This document shows positions 35,401 to 44,600 of a stretch of DNA of 64,000 nucleotides, piece by piece. Numbering within the stretch: position 1 is the first letter of the stretch; every line of letters begins with the position of its first letter. Both the position numbers and the translations under genes were made by a program. Source of the DNA: an uncultured Lachnospiraceae bacterium (GTDB taxonomy: Bacteria > Bacillota > Clostridia > Lachnospirales > Lachnospiraceae); assembly GCA_900317755.1 (NCBI GenBank), contig ONHZ01000067.1:1-64000 (forward strand), given 5' to 3'. The notes beneath the pieces were generated by a model. The model was not told where the DNA came from and did not search any database. It worked only from the letters and a program-made list of their open reading frames with translations.

Positions 35401-36822
35401 TTATTTCGCACCCTTATGTGTAAAGACTATCCCAATAGTCTTAAGGATAATCTTGAAATCAAGAGAAAGACTCCAGTTGTCAATATATTCAAGATCTAGC
35501 TTTACGACCTCGTCAAAGTCCTCAATATCGCTTCTACCGCTGACCTGCCATAAGCCCGTAAGTCCCGGTGTCATCTGAAGCCTGCGGCGGTAATGCTCAT
35601 TGTAATGCTCGAATTCCTGCTCTGTAGGCGGGCGTGTTCCAACAAGGCTCATATCGCCTCTCAGCACATTCCAGAACTGGGGAAATTCATCGAGTGAAGT
35701 CTTCCGGATGAATTTGCCCACCCTTGTGACTCGCGGATCGTCCTTCATCTTGAACATGAGACCATTCATTTCATTATTTTTCTCAAGATCCTGCAGCCTG
35801 TCCTCTGCATCGATATACATGGAGCGGAATTTATAGATTTTGAAACGCCTGCCGTTTTTTCCTACTCTGGTCTGCGAGAAAAACACCGGTCCCTTTGAAT
35901 CAAGCTTTATCGCAGGAATAAGGAAAATGCATAGTATGCCCGTAATGATAAGGCCTACGATTCCTCCTATAATGTCAATGAGTCGCTTCAATATCAGCTT
36001 TTTTGCACTATTTCTGTTCATCGTATAGGTGACAACATCATAGCCCTTAAAGGTCTCTATTCTTGTCAAGGAATTACGATGTTCCGGCAGTCTCAGACAG
36101 TAATGACAGTCAACGCCCATGTCCTCAAAACCATTTATTATGTCCTGAAGCTTACCGCTATCAATATCTGGCGCATTTATAAGTACTTCATCAAAAGGCA
36201 CCTGAATAAAAGTCTGCGGAAGATTTTCGCTGCCGCAATAAATTGGAATGCCATAAATATAGTCTGTGCCAGTTTCTTCGCAGTCTGCATATGCCGCGCC
36301 TACAATCTGTATTCCCGAATCATGCGCATCAAAAATATTCTGAATTGTCTTTTCCAATTCATCCTTTTCTGCAACGACGACAATCTTCAGTACCTGATAA
36401 TCCTGGCGGAAATAGCGAAACAGCAGATTCTTATATAAAATATGTACTAAATAGGTAAGTCCAAGATCAATCCATGCAAAATGGAAATAAACCATTCGTG
36501 AAATATAGTAACCAAAATGCAGGAAGTAGGAAACTACAATAGCGAAAAGTAATAGAATAAATATGTGAATAAACACTGCCCGAAACTCAATCAGATAGCC
36601 CCTGTGCAGCAGCGTCCTGTTCCAGTCAAAAAAGAACGAATATATCGTACTGATTGCTATAAAAATAAGACACAACTGATAGTAAATCGTTGTATTAATC
36701 AGAAGTGCTTTTTTTTCGCCAACAAAGTACAGATTTACAGCTAAATATGTGGCAATAATAATACAGATAATGTCAAGAAGCCACATTCCGTATTTCTTTA
36801 GTATTCTTCTTTTCTGTCTCAT
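35401..36822 (-). CDS. Polyprenyl glycosylphosphotransferase (exopolysaccharide initiating enzyme)
   Basis: The membrane enzyme transfers a sugar phosphate from a nucleotide sugar to undecaprenyl phosphate, the first step of exopolysaccharide or glycan assembly. Four N-terminal helices lead into a CoA-binding-like domain (QVLKIVVVAEKDELEKTI). The bacterial sugar-transferase domain follows, starting with the membrane-dipping helix LIDIIGGIVGLIITG. It has the catalytic stretch KIYKFRSMYIDAED, TSLDEFPQFWNVLRGDMSLV, GTRPPTEQE and PGLTGLWQVSGRSD. The start is uncertain: ATG at 36822 (473 residues) has no clear ribosome-binding site, and an in-frame TTG at 36894 lies in a hairpin. No other polysaccharide genes are nearby. 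Confidence 0.88.
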   Translation of the reverse strand: MRQKRRILKKYGMWLLDIICIIIATYLAVNLYFVGEKKALLINTTIYYQLCLIFIAISTIYSFFFDWNRTLLHRGYLIEFRAVFIHIFILLLFAIVVSYFLHFGYYISRMVYFHFAWIDLGLTYLVHILYKNLLFRYFRQDYQVLKIVVVAEKDELEKTIQNIFDAHDSGIQIVGAAYADCEETGTDYIYGIPIYCGSENLPQTFIQVPFDEVLINAPDIDSGKLQDIINGFEDMGVDCHYCLRLPEHRNSLTRIETFKGYDVVTYTMNRNSAKKLILKRLIDIIGGIVGLIITGILCIFLIPAIKLDSKGPVFFSQTRVGKNGRRFKIYKFRSMYIDAEDRLQDLEKNNEMNGLMFKMKDDPRVTRVGKFIRKTSLDEFPQFWNVLRGDMSLVGTRPPTEQEFEHYNEHYRRRLQMTPGLTGLWQVSGRSDIEDFDEVVKLDLEYIDNWSLSLDFKIILKTIGIVFTHKGAK

Positions 36823-36868
36823 GTATGTTAAAAATAATTTAGATTCGTTATTTATTAGTAAAAATAAA

Positions 36869-36904
36869 CTTTTCCTATTGCAGCCAGACTGCAAATGGGA
36901 AAAG
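36869..36904 (-). promoter_or_regulatory. Stable hairpin in the leader of the sugar transferase gene
   Basis: The outer stem cttttcc (36869-36875) pairs with ggaaaag (36898-36904). The inner stem ttgcag (36878-36883) pairs with ctgcaa (36889-36894). It falls between the promoter at 36934-36962 and the ATG at 36822 and so would be part of the 5' leader. No T run follows, so it is not a simple terminator. Confidence 0.5.
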
Positions 36905-36933
36905 CTGAAAAACTACCAAGCAAAACTAATATT

Positions 36934-36962
36934 GTTATACTAAATATAGGAAAAATTGTCAA
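36934..36962 (-). promoter_or_regulatory. Promoter of the sugar transferase gene
   Basis: On the minus strand there is TTGACA (revcomp at 36957-36962), a 17-base spacer and TATAAC (revcomp at 36934-36939). It is back-to-back with the htpG CIRCE promoter, and the CIRCE element begins 26 bases away. Confidence 0.75.
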
Positions 36963-36987
36963 ATATAACAACATTTTCGCACTTTTG

Positions 36988-37014
36988 TTAGCACTCAATT
37001 GAAAAGAGTGCTAA
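36988..37014 (+). promoter_or_regulatory. CIRCE operator (HrcA-binding site) upstream of htpG
   Basis: TTAGCACTC (36988-36996), a 9-base spacer and GAGTGCTAA (37006-37014) exactly match the CIRCE consensus bound by the heat-shock repressor HrcA. It lies 7 bases upstream of the -35 hexamer of the htpG promoter. CIRCE normally controls groESL and dnaK; placement at htpG indicates class I control of Hsp90 in this organism. Confidence 0.95.
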
Positions 37015-37021
37015 TTTTTTA

Positions 37022-37050
37022 TTGACTTTTGTGCGTGAGGTGATTATTAT
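37022..37050 (+). promoter_or_regulatory. Sigma-A promoter of htpG
   Basis: TTGACT (37022-37027), a 17-base spacer and TATTAT (37045-37050). The htpG ATG lies about 40 bases downstream with GGAGA as ribosome-binding site. Confidence 0.8.
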
Positions 37051-37091
37051 TACTTCTTGGTGATATAAATACACAGATTGGAGACGATAAC

Positions 37092-39248
37092 ATGAGTGAA
37101 AAACACGGAAATCTTTCAATTACGAGTGAGAACATCTTCCCAGTCATAAAGAAGTGGCTGTACAGCGATCACGACATTTTCTACAGGGAGCTGATTTCAA
37201 ACGGCTGCGATGCCATCACGAAGCTGAAAAGGCTAGACATGATGGGCGACTACCAGCTTCCCGCTGACTACAAGCCAAGGATCGACGTCCTTCTTGACGA
37301 CAAGGCAAAAACCATCACGATCAAGGATAATGGTCTTGGCATGACCTACGATGAAATCGACGAGTACATCAACCAGATTGCATTTTGAGGTGCGACGGAC
37401 TTTCTTTCAAAGTACAAGGACAAGGCCTCTGAGGACCAGATCATCGGTCACTTCGGTCTCGGCTTCTACTCCGCATTCATGGTCGCGGACAAGGTTTCGA
37501 TTGATTCACTTTCCTATAAAGAAGGCTCGACTCCGGCTTACTGGGTTTCCGAAGGCGGCGTTGAATTCGACATGAAGGACGGCTCACGTGACACCGTCGG
37601 TACGACAATCACATTATTCCTGAATGATGATTCGCTCGAGTTCGTAAACGAGTACCGCGCGCGCGAAGTCATTGAGAAATACTGCTCTTTCATGCCATTC
37701 GAAATCTATATCAAGAATGTTAATGAAGAGACAAAGTACGAGACAATTGATGCCGCTGACAAGAAGGAAACGGATACCGTTGTCGAAGAAATCCACGTTC
37801 CTGCAAAAACTGAAGAAAAGACAAAAGACGACGGCACAAAGGAAACGGTAGAGACTGAGCCTGCAAAAGAGCAGCTCAAGATTGTAAAGCGTGAAGTTCC
37901 GATCAACGACACGAAGCCGCTCTGGAAGAGAACGCCTTCTGATATTACTGACGACGAGTACAAGAATTTCTACCGCAAGGTATTCAACGACTATAAGGAG
38001 CCGCTGTTCTGGATTCACCTGAACATGGATTATCCATTCAGACTGCAGGGCATCCTCTACTTCCCTCATATTACTTCTGAATATGAGTCGATTGAGGGCA
38101 CAATCAAGCTCTACAACAACCAGGTCTTCATTGCGGACAATATCAAAGAAGTAATTCCGGAGTACCTGATGCTCCTCAAGGGCGTTATCGACTGCCCGGA
38201 TCTGCCACTGAACGTTTCCCGTTCTGCACTCCAGAATGACGGCTTTGTAACGAAGATTTCTGACTACATCACGAAGAAGGTCGCAGAGAAGCTTTCCGGC
38301 CTCTGCAAGACCGACCGTGAGAATTATGAGAAATACTGGGACGACATCAGCCCATTCATCAAGTACGGCTGCCTGAAGGACGAGAAATTCTGCGACAAGA
38401 TGAATGACTATATTCTCTTCAAGGACATCAATGGAAAATATATGACGCTGCCGGATCTGCTGAAGAAAGAGGAAGAAAAGAAGGCTGATGGCGCCAATAA
38501 GCCGGAGATTCTTGACAAGGACGGAAAGCCGATTTCTTCTGATGATGCAGATAAGAAACCGGAGGACAATTCCGAGCCCGAAGACAAGCGTAAGCCAGTC
38601 TATTACGTCACGAATCTTCTCCAGCAGGCGCAGTACATTAACCTCTTCAAGGAGCAGGGCAAGAATGCAGTCATCCTCGACCAGCCAATCGACACTTCAT
38701 TCATCTCCCAGCTCGAGTCAAGGAATGAAAATTACAAGTTCCTTCGTATTGATTCAGAGGTTGAAGACAGCCTGACAGAGGACGTTTCCCCTGAAGAACT
38801 GAAGAAGGAGCAGGATGCGCTTAGCAAACTCTTCCAGGATGCAACAGGAAAGAAGGATCTGAAGGTCAAGGTTCAGAAATTCAAGAACAAAGATCTCGCA
38901 TCAATGATCACACTCGGCGAGGAAACCCGCCGTATGGCAGACATGATGAAGCTCTACTCCAGAGGAAATTCTTTTGATACTTCGATGTTTGGAAATGACG
39001 AGACACTCTGCCTCAACGCCAACCACAAGATGGTCAGGTACATCTTCAAGCACCCGAAGGACAAGAACATCAAGGACTTCGCAAATCAGCTCTACGATCT
39101 CGCCCGTATCATGAACGGACCAATTTCCGCTGACGAGATGACAACCTTCCTGAAGCGCTCGAATGACATCATGTTGCTCCTCACAAGGGAAGAAGCAAAG
39201 TCAGAAAAGGCTGAGAAGAAGCTTGAGAAAGCTACCACAGAAGCCTAA
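37092..39248 (+). CDS. htpG: Hsp90 chaperone HtpG, interrupted by one in-frame TGA
   Basis: The reading frame runs over 719 codons with a single TGA at codon 99 (37386-37388). Before it are the Hsp90 ATPase features ELISNGCDAITKLKR and DNGLGMTYDEIDEYINQIAF. After it the frame continues without a gap: GATDFLSKYKDK, then HFGLGFYSAFMVADKV, the middle domain with PLFWIHLNMDYPF and DLPLNVSRSALQND, and the dimerisation domain. Other clostridial HtpG sequences, as I recall them, have serine at the interrupted site (IAFSGA). The protein is longer than usual (about 620-640) because of two acidic/lysine-rich insertions, around residues 220-270 and 460-500, like the charged linker of eukaryotic Hsp90. 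Either a recent nonsense mutation, a sequence error, or recoding; without readthrough the chaperone would be lost. Confidence 0.85.
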
Positions 39249-39275
39249 TCTAATAAATTTTATTATATCATTCAA

Positions 39276-39319
39276 TATCGACTAACACATGTGCTAATTT
39301 TGACTCTTGTGTTAGTCGA
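39276..39319 (+). terminator. Terminator of htpG
   Basis: A 13-bp stem (atcgactaacaca at 39276-39288 with tgtgttagtcgat at 39307-39319) with an 18-base loop, followed by a T-rich tract. Confidence 0.75.
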
Positions 39320-39334
39320 TTTTTTGTTTAAAAA

Positions 39335-39359
39335 AGACTCCCTGAAAAAGTCAGGAAGT
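39335..39359 (-). terminator. Terminator of the histone-like gene
   Basis: The stem gactccctga (39335-39344) pairs with tcaggaagtc (39350-39359); the single non-Watson-Crick position is a G-U pair in the minus-strand RNA. On the minus strand six T follow. Confidence 0.7.
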
Positions 39360-39401
39360 CCAAATATTAAGTCTCACTAATTCGAAAAGGCTAAAGCGAA
39401 A

Positions 39402-39905
39402 TTAGAAAAGAGCGACGTCTCCAGCTTCGCCGTCAACAACATAATAAGCTTTGTTGTCTGAAGGCTTGAGGTAGATCTTTACGTCCTTTGCATTCTTCTT
39501 CTTTGCCTTTACCTTTGCTACGATCTCATCATAGCTGATAGCCTGACCAAAGTCATTCTGAAGGAAGATCTCTGTCTTTGCTGGACCAGCAGCCTTCTTT
39601 GCAGGTGCTGCCTTCTTAGCAGGAGCAGCCTTCTTAGGAGCTGCGGCTTTCTTTGCAGGAGCAGCCTTCTTAGGAGCTACGGCCTTCTTCTCTGCTGTCT
39701 TCTTCTCAACAGCTGCCTTTGTCTCTGCTGCCTTTGCCTTTGTAGTAGCTGCAACCTTCTCAGTAGTCTTCTTTACTGACTCTGTAGCTTTCTTTGCAGC
39801 TGAAGAAGCCCTTGCCTCTACCTTCTTTGCATCGCTTGCAAGCTCAGCTGAAAGCTTCTCGATGTCAGACTTTGTCTTTTCTGCAACATTCTTTTTTGAA
39901 TCCAT
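39402..39905 (-). CDS. Histone H1-like Lys/Ala-rich protein (DUF6465-type)
   Basis: A 167-residue, very basic protein. Residues 1-50 are helical and charged. Residues 50-110 are a low-complexity Lys/Ala/Pro tract with repeats of the type APAKKA, like the tails of bacterial and eukaryotic H1 histones. The last 55 residues form a compact domain (TEIFLQNDFGQAISYDEIV, then KIYLKPSDNKAYYVVDGEAG) that I associate with DUF6465. The tail should bind DNA or RNA; whether the protein is a nucleoid protein is inference. It has its own promoter, a GAGGAG ribosome-binding site and a terminator, so it is monocistronic and probably abundant. Confidence 0.8.
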   Translation of the reverse strand: MDSKKNVAEKTKSDIEKLSAELASDAKKVEARASSAAKKATESVKKTTEKVAATTKAKAAETKAAVEKKTAEKKAVAPKKAAPAKKAAAPKKAAPAKKAAPAKKAAGPAKTEIFLQNDFGQAISYDEIVAKVKAKKKNAKDVKIYLKPSDNKAYYVVDGEAGDVALF

Positions 39906-39969
39906 TTTTTCACTCCTCTAGGTTTCACGATAAAAAGAAACCAAAATAAAAAAACTATCCTCAAGTCAT

Positions 39970-39997
39970 AGTATACCTATATTTGAAAAAAATGCAA
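39970..39997 (-). promoter_or_regulatory. Probable promoter of the histone-like gene
   Basis: On the minus strand there is TTGCAT (revcomp at 39992-39997), a 16-base spacer and TATACT (revcomp at 39970-39975). A small ggtttc/gaaacc hairpin (39921-39942) lies in the leader just ahead of the ribosome-binding site. Confidence 0.45.
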
Positions 39998-40166
39998 ATG
40001 TTTATTGTAAATAAATATTCAAAAAATTCTATGTTGTTTTTATGATAATTATACAACGATGCACCGTGGTAAATCGAAAGTGTTACAATGTATAATGATA
40101 ATACCTCACACGAAATATTTCTAATACATTGAAAGAAAGTACATTAATCAACAATGAAAATTCAAC

Positions 40167-41234
40167 TTAGAAAGCTGCATCAAGCGTACTGAAAAGCGAA
40201 TCCGTATCTGTGTCCTTGGCATCCTCAATAGAAACATCGTCCCAGAGCTTGTCATTTATCTCGGAATAATAATCCTTATGCTGTTCTTTTAAAAGATCAC
40301 TTAATACCTTTTCCTTACGCTTTTTCAAAATCTTCTTTTTGTTTGCATCGGAAAGTTCTTCGTTATACTTGTTCACGCATTCAATAATGTAATATCCATC
40401 ATCCGCAGATACAACATCAGAAATCTGTCCGTTGTCGAGTTCAAATGCGGCATCCTCAACTTTCTTTGATTGCTCGCCACGTGAAAACGAAACGAGACCT
40501 TTGTCCTTTTCAGAATATGAAGCAAGCAGACTGTCAAAAGCCGCTCCAGCATTGAGCTGTGACTTAAGATCGTTTGCAACAGACTTGTCCGTGACATAGA
40601 GCAGATAGCAATCCACTACTCTGGCCTCATCCTCACTGACATCGCTGTCGATTGACTTCATTATTTTTTCATAGACCTTGTCCGCAAGTCGGAGATTCGT
40701 ATAGATTGAAACAATGTCGTTCACGGAATTCACGCCGGCAAATGATTTATCTTCTTTGGAAAGTGAAGAATAATACGTCTCTGCTGCCGCTTTTATCCTG
40801 TCCTCTTCTACATTCGAGAGGGTAATATCATTGTCACGTGCATAGATGTCGAGCGCATAAACACGTGTCAAATGATCGAGCACATCAGATTTCACATTTT
40901 TTGAAATCACGCTGTCGTCGAAATCTCCATTGAAAAGATCCGACTCGCCGAGCCTGCCATAAAGTGTCCTGTAATTCTCTAGATACATCAGCGCTTCTGA
41001 TTTTGGACAGCGCACATCATCAATCATGAACACATCGCTGCTTCCGCAGCCAGTGGAAAATATGAACTTACTCTTGGGACTGCACCCGGTGAGAAGAATC
41101 GACATAGAAAGCATAAATGCGGCTGGAAATAGAATCCGGCGTTTTTCTCCCTTGACCAAGCTCCGCAAATTTCTTGGTGTTAATTTAATAAATAATTTAT
41201 ACATAAAGTATTTAAGGGTAAAATTGCACTTCAT
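40167..41234 (-). CDS. PpiC/PrsA-like peptidyl-prolyl isomerase lipoprotein
   Basis: The 355-residue protein has a long basic N terminus, a hydrophobic stretch and a lipobox ending at Cys51 (SILLTGC), so it should be a membrane-anchored lipoprotein on the outer face. A SurA-like helical N domain follows. From about residue 205 to 300 comes a parvulin-type rotamase domain (VDCYLLYVTDK, FDSLLASYSEKDKGLVSF, AFELDNGQISDVVSADDGYYIIEC). It would help exported proteins fold. It follows the 85-aa gene by 4 bases and the addAB genes, an arrangement that suggests one transcript. The first 30 residues before the signal are unusually long; a start at the internal Met11 is possible. Confidence 0.83.
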   Translation of the reverse strand: MKCNFTLKYFMYKLFIKLTPRNLRSLVKGEKRRILFPAAFMLSMSILLTGCSPKSKFIFSTGCGSSDVFMIDDVRCPKSEALMYLENYRTLYGRLGESDLFNGDFDDSVISKNVKSDVLDHLTRVYALDIYARDNDITLSNVEEDRIKAAAETYYSSLSKEDKSFAGVNSVNDIVSIYTNLRLADKVYEKIMKSIDSDVSEDEARVVDCYLLYVTDKSVANDLKSQLNAGAAFDSLLASYSEKDKGLVSFSRGEQSKKVEDAAFELDNGQISDVVSADDGYYIIECVNKYNEELSDANKKKILKKRKEKVLSDLLKEQHKDYYSEINDKLWDDVSIEDAKDTDTDSLFSTLDAAF

Positions 41235-41238
41235 CCCA

Positions 41239-41496
41239 TCAACCTTCTACAATGAGATACCTTCCATCCGGAATCTCAAATACTTCAGGCTGGTCAAGAA
41301 TCTCATCATCAGAAAGCCCAGTGCAGTCAGCCTCATCCTTCATGTACTTGATGGCTGATTTCCTGTCTTCCTTCACAATAGCGCAGACATCATCAAGAAA
41401 TGCGTCAGCCTCATCAGGCGTCTCAGCTACCTGCTCGTCAAAAAGACGGGACTGATTCTCAAGAAATGTATTCAAAACTTCGTCATCGTATACCAT
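41239..41496 (-). CDS. Small acidic protein of unknown function
   Basis: An 85-residue acidic protein beginning MVYDDEVLNTFLENQ. It is helical for about 60 residues (DEADAFLDDVCAIVKEDRK) and ends with a short strand-rich tail (EVFEIPDGRYLIVEG). I do not recognise the family. The start is ATG at 41496 because AAGGAG lies 7 bases upstream; a longer frame to 41571 has no such support. It lies between addA and the PpiC-type gene and ends 4 bases before the latter's start. No signal peptide, membrane segment or metal motif. Confidence 0.65.
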   Translation of the reverse strand: MVYDDEVLNTFLENQSRLFDEQVAETPDEADAFLDDVCAIVKEDRKSAIKYMKDEADCTGLSDDEILDQPEVFEIPDGRYLIVEG

Positions 41497-41667
41497 AATA
41501 AAACTCCTTAAAAAATTTTCTGTTCTGCAGGAAAAAATTTTGTCATTTGCAGCAATATTTTTTGCGCACATCAGTAATAAAAATTGCTATTCTGCAGCAA
41601 GATTTTTCGCTTGCATCAAACATATAAGGTATAACAATAGAGAGGATTTTGCAACCACAAATATTCT

Positions 41668-44600
41668 TTACAATAGCGAAATTTCTGAGCCGATTGTAAA
41701 TGAATACAGCATCATCTCTGTCACAGGCAGATGCAGTGCCCGTGAGAGCACATCACGATAAATATCGAGCTGCTTAAAATATTCATCCTTCAATTTCTGT
41801 GCGCTGCGCGTCTTGTCAGTCTTGTAATCAAGAAGAACAATGTGGTCTCCCTCAATGAAAAATGCATCAATAATTCCCTGAACCATGACCTCGTTGTTGT
41901 GAGTACAATTATGTTTCTTTGTATTTTCACCAGCAGCATTTTCACCAGCAGTGTTTTCACCAAAAACATTTTCACGACCAGCGTTCTCAGTAGAAGCCCC
42001 GCCATTTATGATATTTGTATCAGTACTGCTCCGTTTGAGCAGCTCAGAGATATTCTCCATCGCCATAAACGCCTTCTCACGGAAAAGATGTTTTTCCTTT
42101 GCAGCAAGATGCATTCTTTCAGCAAGAGAATTCTGTAGAAAACGCTCAATCTCATCACGGCTGATGGACGCTGCCGCTTCCTCTGAAAGCATGCCATTCT
42201 TCGTCATGCGCTGAAGCTCGCTCTCATAAATCTCCCGGAAATCATCTCTTGCAAAATCGAAGCACTCCATGTATCTGTGCACTGCAGTACCACGCTTATT
42301 CCCGGTTAGCGCATGATTTTCCTGAAGAAATTCAGGAACTGTCGGGCGGAAATTTGGAAGTTCAGTAGAATAATTTTTGTCATTCTGTGCCGATGATTTC
42401 TGTGCATTTATTTGTATGTCTTTACCACTTGCATCAGAAGCTGCTCCAGTAAACGCCTGATCATCATCAGAAATATTCCGATAAATATTCTCCGTCTCCT
42501 CGAACTCAGATTTAGTGTATGCATCCCTGATTTCAGTGACAGAATACTTCGTCTTGTATGAAACTTCATCAGCAAATGGATAGGAAAAAGACAGCCTTTT
42601 CGTAAGTTTTCTCTCAAATGTCTTGTCACCATTTTTTTGATAATCGGCAAAATCCTGAAGAAACCTGTCATAATCTGATGGAGCATTATCTGCTGCTGAA
42701 GTCTCAATATACGCAGGTGAATTTTTGCTGACAGCATTCTCTGAAGCTTCAGACAAATATGAAGCAGAATCTGCATCATCAAATTCATGCATCGAGTGCT
42801 CAATAATCTCGAAGTCATCAGCATATTCTAAAGAACATGCAACCGGCATGATGAAATCAAAATAATTATTAGCCTTCTGCCTGTCTGCATTTGAAATAGG
42901 AAGGGCATTCTGATAATTTTCCAAAAACTTTTCGCTGTCTTTTACATAGCCAGTAATGAAAAGCTTTTCCTTCGCACGCGTCAGTGCAACATATAGAAGC
43001 CTCTGCTCTTCTGCTATCTTTTCTATATGGAGGAGTTTTTCATCAACATTTCTGAAAAAAGTCTTCTCCCTGATTCTTCGTTCGCTGTCAAAAGCATCGA
43101 CAAAAAGACCATTCTCACGGTCAATCAGAATGCCATGATCTCCTGTGTCTTTCCGGAAATTCTTGCCTGCGCCGAAAAGTATGACAATCGGAAACTCAAG
43201 GCCCTTGCTCTTATGAATCGTCATGACTGCGACTTCATTCTTCGTTGTGAAAGCCTCAGGATTCGTGGCAATTCCATATTTCTTTCGAAGTTCGATGTAC
43301 TTGTTGAAGCGGTAGAGTCCCTTGAAATTATCCTTCTCATATTCTGCTGCTATATCGAGAAATGAGAGCAGGTTCGCACGCCTGTCCTCGCCATCAGGGA
43401 AGGCCGTCATAATGTCAAGATAACCTGTGTCATAGATTTCCATGATAAGGTCTCTGATGCTCTTCTCCCGGGCATCCTTCCTGTAGCGCCTTAAGTCAGA
43501 GAAAAATCTGGATAATTGTTCATTTTCCGGATGCTTCTCCGCATAAAGACGTACAGCAGTATAATATGGGATTTTTGTGAACTCATGCCTTATTTTTAGC
43601 AGCGTCTCATCTGAAACATTGTAGAACGGACTCGTAAGTACACCAGCAACAGAAATATCATCCCGCCTGTTTCCGATCAGTTTCAGCAGGGAAACAACCG
43701 GGCGGATCTCGACAGTCTCGAAAAATTCCTTTTCCTGTGCGAGAATATGAGGAATATGATGCTTCTCCAGTGCAGAATTCAGCGCTCCCATTTCTGATAA
43801 AAGAGTTCTTGATAATATGGCAAAATCACCATATCCTGGATGGCGTTTTTCACCAGTTTCCGGATCTTTTATATATAATGAGGCCATCGACTTCTCAATC
43901 AGGGAAACTACCAGCTCTGCCTCATAGGCACGCGCAGTTGCGGCGGGCACGGACGCATTTCTTGTACCGTCATCTGAAGAATCAGCTGCCTGCACATCAA
44001 GAACATGTATCTCCGGCTTCATCGTCGCTTCCGGCTCATCAAAATCCGCAGCAAAATTCAAACTCTCATCTTCGCCGTAATCGAGCCCTCCCACATCACT
44101 CTTCATGAGTTCTGTAAAGATATGATTCACGGTATCTGTGACTTCTTTGCAGGAACGGAAATTCTGCTTCAGAAGAATCAGCCTGTCACGACCCTCTTCC
44201 TTGTCATACGTCTGATACTTTTGCAGAAAAAGCTTCGGATTCGCATTTCTGAAGCCATAAATCGACTGCTTCACATCACCGACGCAGAAATAATTTCCAT
44301 TTTCCTCATCCTCGGTCGTGACCGATTTCAGGATCTCCTCCTGCAAATCGTTTGAATCCTGGTACTCATCCACCATGATTTCTTCAAAATACTGGGATAA
44401 TTCAAAGGCAGCCGGCCGCCTTTCCTTCGTCTTTTCATCAACAAGGATAGAAAGTGCCATGTGCTCAGCATCAGAAAAATCCATGACGCGCTCTGTTTCT
44501 TTCGCCTTCTGAAAATGAATATAAAATTCTTTCGTCAGAGAAATAAGCGCCTTTGCATGTGGTCTGGCGTAAGAAAGAATCTCTAATATTTCCTGAATGG

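Noticed and set aside
37386-37430. Selenocysteine insertion at the htpG TGA
   Set aside because: A weak stem (acttt/aaagt) exists downstream but its loop lacks the GU bases of a bacterial SECIS, and Hsp90 is not a known selenoprotein; kept only as an alternative to test.
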